Shown here in pieces: positions 1 to 13,229 of a DNA stretch of 64,000 nt (position 1 is the stretch's first letter; each line of letters begins with the position of its first letter). The notes under the pieces are model-generated. The model was not told where the DNA came from. It was given only the letters and a program-made list of their open reading frames with translations, and ran no database searches. Both the position numbers and the translations under genes were made by a program. The stretch lies in NCBI GenBank assembly GCA_022579005.1, contig MU401521.1, positions 114,302-178,301 of the forward strand, written 5' to 3'. This DNA comes from Poronia punctata. Taxonomy: Eukaryota > Ascomycota > Sordariomycetes > Xylariales > Xylariaceae.

Positions 1-1227
<1,227 letters not shown>

Positions 1228-1299
1228 AAGGATGTAAATACTAGAGGGTGGAGATAGGAAGAGGGTAGCGAACCAAAACAACGAAATGACGGGATGGTT

Positions 1300-1450
1300 T
1301 ACGATGATTGATACATACTATGACGCGTACAAAAGGAGTGAGGGTTGGCTTCTGATGATACATATTAACTATGAGGCGTGTTATAGGAGTGACGGGCTGG
1401 TCTGCGATGTTACATATCAACTATGAGGCGTATTAAAGGAGGGAGTGGGT
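1300..1450. repeat. Three imperfect ~50-bp tandem copies in the 1228-1835 intergenic stretch
   Basis: Three diverged copies follow one another at about 50-bp spacing, starting near 1302, 1352 and 1402. Each has the pattern GATGATACATA, then ACTATGAGGCGT, then AGGAGTG. They sit just past the DAHP synthase stop and probably reach its 3' UTR or terminator. The rest of 1451-1835 shows nothing I can name. Confidence 0.6.
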
Positions 1451-1835
1451 TAACTCTCTGGCCGAATATAGATGAGCATCTGAAATAAATAATGAAACCC
1501 GGGTAACTGGTTGAGCCGGCGCATGTTGTGAGACACTGCAGACAAAGTTGCCCAGAACATGCATCCCATATACCATACATAGAGTTTACATGCCTTTAAC
1601 ATATTAGCGTATGGGGACACGACACATTACACAACAGGGCGCTTCACATTGGCCTGTGGTGGACATAGTTACCAGCAAATCTGTCCGGCGTGCAATTCAT
1701 GATGACAAGTAACATTGCTATCCAGGTATCTTATAAGGTAAGGATATAGTATACTGAGCCCGAAAACTCCAAACGCCAGGCCAAAAAAATCATATAATCC
1801 CGCTCTTTCCCAAGTCTTCTCCTTTTTCGAATCAA

Positions 1836-2380
1836 TCAACCCGTCCCTCTCACAGCCGAAACAGGCGCATATATCCCCCTACTACGCCCCGCCGCACCAC
1901 CACCAGCAACACCAGCAACACCACCACCACCACCACCACCCACCGCAGAATGATTCGCCTTCCTCCCCTCCCTCATCTCGTTAACGCGCTTAACAGCAGC
2001 CCAAGCCAACAAGCCAGCAGTACCGAGCAAGAAAGCCCAGACGATGATCTGATCCTTTCGACTATCGCGCTGGATGCAGGTGCTCAGGACGGCGGTGGTG
2101 TCGGTGGGATCGCTGTTGTTGTTGTTCGGGTCGTTGCAGATGGGGAGGCTTTGGGATAGACAGAAGGCGTGGGTGCATTGGGTGCAGCTCGATCCCGGTT
2201 TTAGTTGGATCAGGGTGCTGTTTTTGAAGCAGGTGCATTTGCAGAATAGGGGGGCGGCTGGGTTTTTAGAGGTGTTAGTTCAGTTTGGAAAGGGGTAAGG
2301 GGAAGGGGAAAGGTGGAAGGCTTACATTCTGCTGCTGTAAAGGCGACGAGGAATAATAGGTTGAAAAGGAAGAGGAACAT
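1836..2380 (-). CDS. Small Cys-rich single-pass membrane protein, secretory signal (unknown function)
   Basis: Two exons on the minus strand, 2380-2326 and 2257-1836, join across a 68-bp intron with donor GTAAGC, a CTAAC branch and acceptor CAG. The product is 158 residues. Residues 1-17 are a strongly hydrophobic signal peptide (MFLFLFNLLFLVAFTAA). A lumenal or extracellular part follows with about eight cysteines in CxC and CxxC spacings (FCKCTC, SSCTQC, FCL, ICN, TCIQRDS). One transmembrane helix lies near residues 90-110 (IIVWAFLLGTAGLLAWAAV). The short cytosolic tail is basic and then Gly-rich, encoded by a GGT/GGC run. The first exon is too short for simple ORF calling. I know no function for it. 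It is divergent from the mL50 gene and shares its upstream region. Confidence 0.8.
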
Positions 2381-2932
2381 GTTGATGATGGATGGTTGGA
2401 TGGATGGATGGATGGAAGGTAGGTTTGTTGGTCGGTTGGTCTGTCACCTGGGGGTATACTGTCGCGGGTCCATCTGTGGTTAGGGTTTCCTTCTCTTTTT
2501 TGAATTTTTTTTTTTTACAACAGCGCAATTGTAAAGCCCTGAATGCGATGGTCTATTAGTGTAGCAAAAGGTGTCGTCGAGTCGAATTGACGTATTGAAG
2601 ACGTCGCGGGTTCGTCCTCTTCTTTCGAGATGCCAAGTCTCTTGTCTCTCAATATCCCGTGTCTTGGCAAGCTTAGACTGTATTGTCTGAAGCGTAAAAG
2701 CTCCGCTGATGCGCAGGTACTTTAGCGGTAATGTGGCTGGAACCGGGAAAGAATGAACTGCGCAAGCCACATTCCCCAAGGCTACCAAAGCCCCTGTAGG
2801 TTAGAACGGACGGCATTGGAATAGTTTACAGTAAGTACGTGCAGCAATTGTTCCAATTCGAAAAAAGTTCGCGGTCTTGAAACTACGAACTCGAACATAT
2901 AGCTTGTTTTGCTTGAACCATCCACGCCAATC
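2381..2932. promoter_or_regulatory. Shared divergent upstream region
   Basis: 552 bp separate the start codons of the small membrane protein (minus) and mL50 (plus), so both promoters must be here. It holds a GATG tetranucleotide run at about 2386-2418 and a T-rich tract near 2500-2516. No TATA box is convincing. Confidence 0.5.
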
Positions 2933-3017
2933 ATGCGAAGAATACCGAGATTAAGGCCTTCCGGCCTCACGGGAACTACTACACGATCGGCAACGACTGG
3001 ATTAACACAACGGGTTC

Positions 3018-3053
<36 letters not shown>

Positions 3054-4289
3054 CTCATTTCTCGTCATGTTCAACGACGACGACGACGACGCGAACACTC
3101 ACTTTCACGACAAGACCAACCTCGGCTTCGCAGGGCATCAATAGATTCTACTCTTCCTCCTCCAAACCAACGGTCGTGGAAGCAGAACCCGCCACGAGAC
3201 GACCAGAAGAAGAAGAAGAAGTAGAAGACCAACAATTCCTCGAACAAGCCGAACAGGAATATCTCGAAGAACAACTCTCCAACAGTCCCTACCACATCCC
3301 CCCTCCCCTCGCCAACGCCGCCCGCGCGGCAGAGGTCGCGGACCCGACATATGTCCCTGCCTCGTCGGCCGAGGGTCTGCAGAAAGTAGGCGGACTAGCT
3401 ACCTGGTGGGATAGGCCGGAGAACTGGGATCCCGCTGGAGATTTTATCGCGTTTCGGCCCAGACAAAAGGTTCTCGATCCGGCGGTTATCGAGATTGCTG
3501 TTAGGAGAGCTGTCGTCGAGGCTTTGGCTTTGAAGGAATCTGGAAAGGTGGATGAGCTTGTGGGGCCTTGGCCTGTGGGTGGTGGTGTTGAGAAGAAGGG
3601 GGAGTTGGTTAGACTTTTGAATGTCGAGGTGGGCAGTGATGGGTTGATTGGGGACGCGGCTAAGGATGTGGTGGAAAATTTGAGGTTCAAGGATGATGAT
3701 GTCGAGGGTGGTGGTGAGAAGGGTTCGGGGTTGTTTGCGGAGACTTTTGAGAGCGAGGAGGCGGCTGCGCTTGTGAACTCTTGGGATAGGAGCTGGAAAA
3801 AGGTTTCTATTGCTGATCCGAGGATTCGCTTTGCGGTATGTTTCCCTCCCTTCTTTTCCCCTTCTTCATCCTGTCACAGTTTACAGCATGGCGTTTATGC
3901 TCGTAAACCTCTCTGGTTTGATTATATGACCTTCAAAACTGACTATTAAAAAAACACAGATCACGAAACGCGTCTTCCAACTAACAGGCCACATGGTCCC
4001 AGACCATCAACTCCCCAACATCACAACGGTCCAAACAATCCTCCACATGTTGAACAAGCCGCCCAAACCGGCTACCCTGACGCAAGAGATCCAAGAACGC
4101 AAGAAGGATCTCTTGGAACTCCCCAACGTCACCGTCTCGCCTAAGCGCGTCACGCGTGGTGATAAAGAGATGGCGCTTGGACGATTCAAGCTCATGCAAG
4201 CCGAGTTCGAGAAGAGGGGCTTACCGCTGCAGGGACATGGTGGTGCGAGGAAGAATAGGGAGATTCGTAGACTTAGGGGTGGTGTGTAA
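2933..4289 (+). CDS. Mitochondrial large-subunit ribosomal protein mL50
   Basis: Component of the mitochondrial ribosome large subunit. Exons 2933-3835 and 3960-4289 join in phase 0 across a 124-bp intron (GTATGT...ACAG), giving 410 residues. The first in-frame ATG (MRRIPRLRPSG) opens a basic, Ser/Thr-rich stretch suited to mitochondrial import. A CAA run then encodes about 12 glutamines, followed by an acidic linker. The conserved part begins with GGLATWWDRPENW, then RQKVLDPAVIEIAVRRAVVEAL, and ends with DKEMALGRFKLMQAEFEKRGLP, a pattern I know from fungal mL50 (Ribosomal_L50 family). The family assignment is from memory of the conserved blocks. The polyQ insert is probably lineage-specific. 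Confidence 0.7.
3017..3052 (+). repeat. CAA trinucleotide run encoding polyglutamine
   Basis: About twelve consecutive CAA codons in the presequence region of the mL50 gene, with a second ACG/ACA-rich stretch just after it. It is likely length-variable between strains. Confidence 0.9.
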
Positions 4290-4806
4290 GAATATGTTGT
4301 CGATGAGGTGGTGCGTGTATGTACGATTGCTGGAAAGCTTTACACACAAAAGCAAAGTCTGTATATTGTAATACATCTTATATCATGGCATGACGGACAA
4401 TCGCTCAAGTCGGCCTGACCTATCGAGGCTGGAGTTCGCATTATCAGGTTAGATCTGTCCAGGTAGATCGAGAGGTGGTGGAGATACTGGACGGAAAGAT
4501 CATAAAGATGTAATGTGTATATATATGTACACTTAATCTGATATGTCTTGGTGTGATGATGTACTGATACTTGGTTTTGGACGAGTGTGTAAGGTTAGGT
4601 ATGTGCCTGTATCTCGTGTTCTTTTTATATTTCCTTTCCTCTCTACCTCTGCCATCTCGTAGATATAGTAGTAGTAGAATTTTAACGTCTATCTAGATAT
4701 AAGTAGTAGGTATACATTGCTCTCTACATCTATAAAACATATTTTATAATCTTTCTTTCTACATCATCTCGTTTCCCTTCCCCTTTTAATCAACCCGTTT
4801 CCTTCC
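4290..4806. other. Convergent 3' intergenic region
   Basis: Lies between the stop codons of mL50 (plus) and the thioesterase (minus), so both terminators must be here. It is AT-rich with short TAG/TATA runs near 4665-4750. No gene is seen. Confidence 0.6.
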
Positions 4807-6353
4807 TTACTCGGTGACATTCACATCCTCAACAGTCCTATACCTCTCCTCACTAATAGGCAAATTATCCTTCCGATCCTGCTCATCACCCACACGCACA
4901 CGCCGTCTCGCATCGAGGTACATCATGAACTCCTGATACGTATGCGGCAACACCTTGACGTCCCGCGGCACAGCAAACGTGTAATTGAACTGTCCTGTCG
5001 GTTTCGCGTGTCCGTGCTCGACATCGCGCACTTTACTATCGACGCGCACGTGGATACGCGTCAGCGGACTTTTCGAGTCGCGCTGTGTCGGCTCGCTGCC
5101 GTCTTCTTCGAGCAATGGCGGGTCCGTGTATACGATCGTCGCGGTGAGATATAAGACGCTCCCGACCGGGACCGGGTTACGGAACGTGCACGGGTCCGCG
5201 GATATGAATGTCGGGCGGGCGTGGGCGAAGGAGGCGGCGCAGCAGAAGGCCAGTTCGAAGGTCTGCTTTAGGTGGAAGCCGCCGAAGATCATGGTCTGGT
5301 GTCGGTTGCGGTACTGCGGTTGCATGATGGCTGCCGTGGACAGGGCGGTTTTGGCCATGGGGACGACGTTGGCCGGTTGGCGGAGGGAGTTGTTCGGGTC
5401 GTGGTAGGCGAGTTGTCGGAGCCAGATTTTGTGGATCAGGGCCGATTCCGGGTCGTCGGGTTCGGTTTCGAGGAGGGAGGTCTTGAGCATCTTTTTCTTG
5501 GCTAGGGCTTTGGCTTCGCCGGTTTTGAATATCTTCTCTTCTTCGGGGGTTTCGCAGATGAGTTTTGGGACGTTGGTCGGGCGTTTGGTCGACGGGTCGA
5601 GGGCTACCATTGTGAATGTGCATGTGAGGAGGACGTCCTCGGGTTTACTCGGTTCTCCTTCGTCGCGGGCTCGGGCTACTTTGCAGGTGATTTCCACGCT
5701 GCTTCGGCCGGTCGCGTACGTCACTTGGCCGCTGTATTCTAGGTCGCATATCTCGGTGAGGGGATGGGCGATGGTGATCCTGTCGAGGGCGGCTGTCACG
5801 GTGGTGACGCCTGGTCCTGTGTGTTTGTAGACTATGATGCCCGATAGAGCATCTAGGTCCATGAATATCGTGCCAAGTCTATGTGCGCAATAAAACACGT
5901 TATTAAGTCTGTCTTCTTATATGGTAATGCCGTTCTATTCATAACAGCGGGGTAGCGCAGAGTAAAAGGGAGTGCCTACCGTATATGCCCCGACGAGTTG
6001 ATATAGGTATCGCTGAGCGAGGGATCGCGTCCAAGAGGTAATACGACGCGATGGTAGCTGTCGCTCATCTTCTTGGGAGTCATATCCCGCTCTTTCGGGC
6101 CCTCTTCATCTTTGCTATGATCCTTTCCCTCTTGCTGCTGCTTGAAGGCTTCTATCCAGGGCAAGCGACTCCTGTCGTCTGTTAAGCCCCTGAAGACACC
6201 GTCGGTCCGTCGCACATTTGTACTGTGAAGGTCTCGTTTGGCTATTAAGCTATATGGTAAGGCGCGAAGACTTGTGGAGAGCCTGGAGGTGGTGGTTGAT
6301 GGAGGGGAGATGGCGGAGACGAGTCGGCGGACGGATGCGCCTCGGCAAGCCAT
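4807..6353 (-). CDS. Mitochondrial acyl-CoA thioesterase, double hotdog (ACOT9-like)
   Basis: Hydrolyses acyl-CoA to free acid and CoA, probably in the mitochondrial matrix. Exon 1 (6353-5980) and exon 2 (5878-4807) join across a 99-bp intron (GTAGGC...CATAG) that completes an Arg codon, giving 481 residues. The N-terminus (MACRGASVRRLVSA..) is Arg/Ser-rich and acid-poor, like an import presequence. The first hotdog has IFMDLDALSGIIVYKHTG and SVEITCKVARA. The second has RHQTMIFGGFHLKQTFELAFCCAASFAHARP, which is typical of the fungal ACOT9 group. The linker (about residues 245-290) is charged. Substrate chain length cannot be read from the sequence. Confidence 0.88.
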
Positions 6354-9300
6354 GGCTGCGGGCAGTGTCTGTCCGTGTAGCCGTTAGGTGGTGTATCGGT
6401 TTTATTTGGAGTCACGCACGTTTCAATCGACTTGTGCGCCACCACCCATGTGAATCAACTGCTGTAGAAAATCGAAAAGATTAAACGGTGCCGAAAAATG
6501 TCTTGCAGTCGCGCCGGCATGCCCCGGTCACGTCACCACTACCGCCGGGCGTGGGGTGGAGCTAGACTACTGCTTTAATACATATATGACGGTTTTTATG
6601 TCTCAATTGAGAAATGACGTAGAGTTGCTTGGCCCGAATGCAAGTAGGGAAGTGTTATCTTGCACCCCTTGTATCAAGTTGAAGACGGACGACCAGTGGT
6701 CTGACTTGAAGGAGTAGCATCGTAACTAAGATCATGCCGTGCCATATGATGTGTAAATTTATGGGTGTGTGTATCTAACTTCTACGCTACGGCTATATAA
6801 GCAAGGTCTCGTGGCTTTGACATGGCTGATATCAAGCAAATTGGTACGACTTGACTCGGCCCTCCCGGTAAGGGCCACCTTTGTATCTAATACGGAACAC
6901 AAGTATCTGTGGCCCTGTTCGCTTGTTGAGGCCACTTGGATCAAGGTTTAGATAATTGTTAGTCTAGACACCGGATCTGAGTTTAGTAGTGAGCATTCTC
7001 CGATTTGCCATCATATACCGAAGGGCTCATGTAGTTATCATGCGTAAGCTGAGAGGATGGGATTACGGGATCTCGAACCCAGATAACTCGGATCTTATCC
7101 TTGATAAATAAAGTGTCCGGTGAGGCACTGAAGTCTAAAGGAACGAGCATCGTAAGCCATACCTACCTTACCTACCCCGAATATCGACCCGTCTGTGTTC
7201 CTCTCGCCAAAATTGATCAGATATTAGCCGAGAGATACACCGATCGTTCCTTTGTGTCTTCAGAGAATCCCTCTCTTTTAACCGCGAGAAAAACGGCTGA
7301 AGAGGGAAATCGGTAGCAATGTTTTTGTACAGTCGATGGGATGTGATGTTCCAGCTAGGATTGGAGCCGATGTTGCAATTTCTTCTTGATATGTTGCGAT
7401 CTGCAAAGCTTAGAAAAGGACGTCTCATAGTGGGTTAAAGTAGGTAAGTTAGAGGGAAGTGTTATTTCAATTCTTACAGGAATTGGTTTAGGGGTAGAAT
7501 AAGGGAGTTGTACAGTACTAGAGGACCCGAGCGGAGGCCGAATAGGGCACATCAAAATGGAGTTTGGAAACATTAACGACCAAGAATCCATACTGTATCT
7601 CGTCTGAATTTCCATTTACCATCTACGAATAAACCCGACCAACTTACCAACCTCTTTTTACACCAGTTTGAATGATGATTCCGTCTTGCCTATTCCAGGG
7701 AAATTGGACCGATTCTGTCGGAATCCGTTACTTGTCCTGGCACCCTGGTTGTACTCGTACCGTACATCCTCCTTCTTCTGAACCTGAATGGGATTGTCGG
7801 GTGGCGCAGAACGGTTTCAGGCAAACAGTGATCCGCAGAGATGATCAACATGTACGATAGTCGAGACCGAGATCCGTTATCCTACCGGACTACGAGTAGG
7901 AATTAGAAGACTATTGTCATGAATCGCGGTTGAGATCAGAGTACGGAAACAAATGTTTAATACACAGCTGATGATGATTTCGGAATACCTATGGTTGCTG
8001 TATACTTTAATGTGATACTACTCGTTCGCGTATGTGTGTGCACTGGATGTACACGTATATTTGCGGTTGACAGTTGTAACAGAACAAAACACAGATAGAT
8101 GTCCGGCGGCCCGTACGGGATATTGGCCGACTGCCGTTAGTTCCCGCCGATTACCGTGTAGATGTGGAACATTGGACTGCTACTTTTGTTCTAGCGTGTT
8201 CCGAACTGCCGTTCCTTTCTCGGCTCCTGCGTCTTGGCCTCCAAAATGACATATTCTCTCTCTCGTAGCCTTTGCAAGTTTGAATAAACTCAGGCTCCTA
8301 CTCGTAACTACCTTTGCGTATGTGGGTATTCTGTACACGGAATTGCAAAAGAAATCAGACCGTTGCCATTCATCTACATCTGGATTATGATGATGTACCG
8401 GTACACAATGCATTGATATATCAGGTAACCTACCTAGGTAGGGAGGTACCAAGTATTTTGAGGAAACACGACGTTGCCCGGATTCGTCAGCCCATCGACT
8501 CAGGCATCTTTGTCAGAACTTTGTCTCAGCCTTCTGCCCACAACCACCACGTCAACTACCTAGTCTGGAAATGGATACAGGTTCGTCCATGTCGCAAATT
8601 CACGGCCGACTACAGAGAGGCACGTGTGCGGACTTCCATATGAACAACAGCTGACATCTGAGATGTAAGTGTACGTGTAAGATTTTGTCTTTCCTCGCTT
8701 CTTCTATTGTCGAGAGAGTAGCACTTACAAAGTCACGGCCAAATGGCAAGGATGGTGTGGTGGATCGTCCGTACCTGCGGAAAATAGTAACCTATCAGAA
8801 ACTCTTCCACGTTGGATCAGTTTTAGGACCGTGGCTCTCCGCGATCTTCATCGTCCATCCATATGGATCTATGCTTTATCCAGACGATGATCTTCTCCTG
8901 GATATAGGGGACAGTGAAGCATCACCATATGACTTACAGGAGAAGCTACAGGATGCAATACTTTCTACGAGTAAGCATAGCCAACGGGTAGTAATACTCG
9001 TAAGTAGGTACGCGTAAGTACTACTTACATATGACGGAAGTACCACAGAATATTTTCAAAGTCGTACCGCACGACGTCAAAGGGTCAAACTACCATTCCC
9101 CCAATCGAAAATTGGAATTCCCACGGGCCACGAGGAACCTGGAATTTGAGATGAAGGAGGTAGGTGATCAACAACCCAGGTGCCAGCCCTAGTGGGAAAG
9201 TGGCTGAGTGGTCCGTACCTAGTCTACCTAGTCACCGTTATGTATTCCTACTCGTATATTCCCAGGAACGAGAGCGTACCAGCACAGTCTTCTGTATCAA

Positions 9301-9542
9301 TCTATCAAGGTTGAACCGGGCCCGATCCTGCCTCCCTTTCTTTTATATACTTCCTTCTACTTTTCCTTTCCTGCCGTCTACCTATGTAGTCGATACCGTA
9401 GCACCGGTTCGTCCGTCTCCGGTTTGCATACACAATATTCTTCCGACGTAGCCGTTCCTGTTCGGTCTACACGTCATTCATTCTTCGCACTTTGTTGCGC
9501 CGGACCGTCCACTCATTCTACGACTCGCTCATCATTTTCAAA
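6354..9542. other. 3.2-kb gene-free stretch
   Basis: No ORF here looks coding or splices into a recognisable protein. It contains six copies of the 8-mer TACGAGTA/TACTCGTA (7752, 7891, 8299, 8966, 8995, 9249) and a CCTACCTAGGTAGG palindrome near 8428-8443. Its right end must hold the promoter of the following gene. Confidence 0.6.
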
Positions 9543-11168
9543 ATGTATACATCTCGGTTCTCGGCCCTCCTTGTAACGATATGTGCTGCTGCTGCTGGTC
9601 AGGTCTGGGCTGACATGCCCGTCATTACCGACGCCGTTGCGTATAACTCGTGGACATATGGCGACCGGCCCAACCAGACGTACTATTCTTCTCCCATCAA
9701 GACTCCCAGGTTTCTCATCAACAAATGGGACAAGAATGCAACCAGCTATGGATCCCACATCTTCTTGGCCCCGGCCATCCCAGGGCAAAAGGCGTCACCG
9801 ATGATCTTGTCAGCCGAAGACTTGAGTCTGGTGTATGCCGACCCGAAGTGGAACGGCGGCACCGATACCAGAATGCAGATATACGATGGAAAGTCTTATT
9901 TGACTTTCTGGTCCGGCCTCGACTACAAGGGACATGGGTCGGGAGGAGGTGTAATGGTTGACAAGCATTACAACATGTTCAAGAATCTCACTACGACCGG
10001 ACTTGATACCGGAGCCGATAGTCACGACTTCGTTTTGACCAAGGACGGCGGTGCCATCATGAACAACTACCACAACATCACCACAGACCTGACTTCCATC
10101 GGCGGACCCAAGAAAGGCAACTTGTTGACCTGCGCATTCCAAGAAGTCGACATCAAGACGGGCAAAGTCCGCTTCACGTGGAACGCACTAGACCACTTCA
10201 ACCTGACGGAGAGCATGTCTGACAAATACCACGAGGTCGAAGGCGGCTTCGACTGGTTCCACATGAACGCCATCTCCAAGACCAAAGACGGGAATTATCT
10301 CATCTCGATTCGCCATCTACGCACCGTCGCCCTCATCAACGGCACAGACGGAAGCAGAATATGGCAGGTCGGCGGCATCAATAACTCCTTCGAGGATCTC
10401 AGCGGTGGTAACGCGACCAATTTCGCCTTTCAGCACGACGCGAGGTTCACGGACGAGACCGAAGAGGAAATCACCCTCTTCGATAATCATGCCATGCACG
10501 TGACCTCCCCTACGGCCGGATGCACCGATAACTGCACCCGCGGCGTCCGTATAGGGCTGGATTACGAGAAGATGGAGGTTGAGCTGATTTCGGAATTCTA
10601 CCACCCGCAAAGTGTCCAGGCCTGGGCCCAGGGAGGCTACCATCTGCTTCCCAACGGCAATGCCATTCTCGGATGGGGTGTCGTGCCTGTCATGACCGAG
10701 TTCGATGAGGCTGGCAATGTCGTGATGGATGTGCAGATTCGACCGTGGAATACTACCGAGGCGGGCGGTGGTCCGTTATATCGCGTGTATAAGTTTGATT
10801 GGGTTGGTGAGCCGTTGTGGGAACCTAGTTGTGCGGTTAACGATGGGACGGTCTACGTTAGTTGGAATGGGGCGACGGAAGTGGCTTTTTGGTCGTTGGT
10901 AAGTCAAGTCACACGACAATTACTTGAATCCTTGAAGCGGTAATGCTAACTAATGTGGTGATTTATCTAGTTTGGTGGTGACTCCCACACATCGATGGAT
11001 CATCTGGCAACGGTGAAGAAGGCCGGATTCGAGACTGCGATCCTCTCGCCTTATGAAGTCGCCTTTGTTCGTGTCGATGCCTTGGACAAGGATGGGAATA
11101 CTATCGGGTCGAGTAATGTAGTCGATACTTCCAGTGGGGGTTCCGTTGGTTCGCGTATAAGGTCGTGA
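9543..11168 (+). CDS. Secreted arylsulfotransferase-like (ASST) family protein
   Basis: Exons 9543-10898 and 10971-11168 join in phase 0 across a 72-bp intron (GTAAGT, branch CTAAC, TCTAG), giving 517 residues. Residues 1-24 are a signal peptide (MYTSRFSALLVTICAAAAG..) and many N-x-S/T sites follow, so the protein is probably secreted and glycosylated. The body has the repeated-blade pattern of the fungal ASST family, with DSHDFVLTKDG, DWFHMNAISKTKDGNYLISIRH, FAFQHDARF, LFDNHAMH and SWNGATEV. Bacterial members move sulfate between aryl donors. The reaction of fungal members is unknown to me, and I would not assume sulfotransfer. The only in-frame ATG is the one chosen. Confidence 0.85.
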
Positions 11169-11773
11169 TCATTAGTTCCTTGATGGTTGTTGATTAGAAG
11201 TAATGTTGATATGGAAAAGGATTGTCTAAGTATTAGGCAGGTATGATACCCCTTTTTTTGTTGTTGTAACGGCGGACTAGTTGTGTTTGCTGTTTTTGAG
11301 TGTATATATATTTTCCAGACTCCAATCGTTTATGATATTGTCATGTACAATCTCACTCCTTGGTGTTATTCCACATACACCTGGATATCATCACCGATGC
11401 AATCACATGTCTTTTGTGCATTAGACCGACCAACCAATGACATAGAGGTGGGACATGGTCTAGACTAGGTAGACTGAGGGGAAATGTAAAAGGAGGGGAA
11501 GTCTACGATTGGGCAACAACATTATCGTACTATGAATATCTATAGATAGATAGATATGATGCTCAGGTAGATATGATGATGATCCGCGGGGTAAAGATAG
11601 ATAGACAGATAGATAGATAGGTAGGATCCCAATGTTACTGCACGCATTCACTTGAAATTTACAATCCTACGCCAGTAGAGACATGTTTTATTGATGAGTG
11701 AAACATAGGTACTTTTTATACACATAAAAGAAATAATAGCCAGGTAAAGATACAGCTAGGACACGACACGAAA
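11169..11773. repeat. Intergenic with GATA microsatellite
   Basis: 605 bp without a gene. It has interrupted ATAG/GATA runs at about 11541-11558 and 11596-11621. Confidence 0.7.
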
Positions 11774-13229
11774 ATGGGCAAGAAAAAAGTTCTAGTATCG
11801 TAAGTAAGCTCCTGTCCTGCCCTGTCCTGCCCTCTCTGCTCTCATCGATTCCCAACTAACAATAACACAGCTACGGCGTAGACATCGATGCAGTATCCGG
11901 CTGGCTCGGTTCCTACGGAGGAGAAGACAGCACAAGCGACATTAGCAGAGGTAAGTTCCTTTCCCTTTTCCTTTTCCTTTCCCCCCCCCTTAACCATCCC
12001 CTTCCTTCCCCTACGCTAAACGAAAGTAAAAAAGGTATATGGGCCGGAACAATCGGCACCCGCCGTCTCCTCTCCCTATTCTCCAAATACTCGATAAAAG
12101 CCTCCTGGTTCATCCCGGGCCACTCCCTCGAAACCTTTCCGGACGAATGCGCCATGGTGCGGGACGGCGGCCACGAGATAGGCCTACACGGATACACGCA
12201 CGAGAACCCGTCCTCGATGACGCCGCGCCAGCAGCGCGACGTGCTACACAAGACGTGGAAGCTCCTGACGGATTTCTGTCACGGGAAACCTCCCCGCGGG
12301 AGCGTGGCGCCTTGGTGGGAGACGAGTGAGGAAGGGATGGATCTGTTGTTGAGCTATGGGGTGGAATACGATCATTCGATGGGACATCACGACTGTCAGG
12401 CTTATTGGTTGCGGGGGGGCGATTCCTGGACAAAGGTCGATTATGACAAGGAGGCGGAGAGTTGGATGAGGCCGTTGGAAAAGGGGAGGGAGACGGGGTT
12501 GGTGGAGATTCCGGGGAATTGGTATATTGATGATTTACCGCCCATGATGTTTATGAAGAAGGCGGCGAATTCGCATGGTTGGGTTAATCCTCGGTATGCT
12601 CTTTTCCTCCCCCTCTCTCTTTTAAATTTCTGGTGCCGTTTAGGGAGGAGCGGTCGAGGGGAAGGAGAGTAATGACATGGGCTGATATGATTATAGTGAC
12701 GTGGAAGATATATGGAAAGATCATTTCGATTACTTTTACAGGGAATACGGTAAGCTTCTTTCTCTTCTTTGCTCCTCTTCCTCTTCCTCTTCCTCTTCCT
12801 CTTCCTCTTCCTCTTCCTCTTCCTCTTCCTCTTCCTCTTCCTCTTCCTCTTCCTCTTCCTCTTCCTCTTTATCCCTACATACTTATTAACATGAAAAATT
12901 AGACGAATTCATATTCCCCATGACAATCCATCCAGACGTCTCCGGAAGACCACATGTCCTCCTCATGCATGAACGCATCATCGAACACATCAACAAGCAT
13001 GAAGGTGTTGAATGGGTCACGATGGGTGAGGTGAGATACCTTTTTAACTATTCTCTACCCCCCCCCCCCCCCTTTTCTATAATCCGTCATCAAGTTTAAA
13101 CCAGTTGTGATTGACGAGAAAAATGAAATTAATCAGATCTGCGACTACTTCAAAAGCAAGAATCCCCCACCACCAGGAGCAAAGATGCCTGCTACTTTTG
13201 AAGAGGTCATGAAGAAATATTCTCCTTGA
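11774..13229 (+). CDS. Polysaccharide deacetylase (NodB domain), cytosolic type
   Basis: Six exons: 11774-11799, 11871-11950, 12035-12593, 12697-12749, 12903-13030 and 13137-13229. The reading frame closes at every junction, giving 312 residues without a signal peptide. NodB motif 1 is GVDIDA (Asp13, Asp15). Motif 2 is HGYTHE (His87, His91), the metal-binding pair. Further blocks are [16 protein letters not shown] and HPDVSGRPH. It resembles the intracellular group that includes bacterial PgdA-like and cyclic-imide hydrolase-like members more than secreted chitin deacetylases. Removal of an acyl group or hydrolysis of a cyclic amide is plausible, but the substrate is unknown. The fourth intron carries a long hexanucleotide repeat and the fifth a poly-C tract near 13060. 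Confidence 0.85.
12774..12869 (+). repeat. CCTCTT hexanucleotide microsatellite in intron 4
   Basis: About sixteen near-perfect copies of CCTCTT fill most of the intron between exons 4 and 5 of the deacetylase gene. Pyrimidine purity extends the polypyrimidine tract before the acceptor. Confidence 0.95.

Noticed and set aside
2909..2932. Upstream extension of mL50 from a TTG codon
   Set aside because: Non-ATG start. The ATG at 2933 gives a proper basic presequence.
7040..7110. GGGTTCGAGAT box resembling a tRNA T-arm
   Set aside because: No cloverleaf forms around it, and D-arm and acceptor stem are missing.
8314..9017. Two ORFs of about 110 codons in the 6.4-9.5 kb gap
   Set aside because: No domain, no splice continuation, composition like the surrounding intergenic DNA, and the TACGAGTA motif runs through one of them.
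9195..9230. GTGGCTGAGTGGTC resembling the D-arm of a tRNA-Ser/Leu
   Set aside because: Nothing downstream supplies an anticodon arm, variable arm or T-arm.
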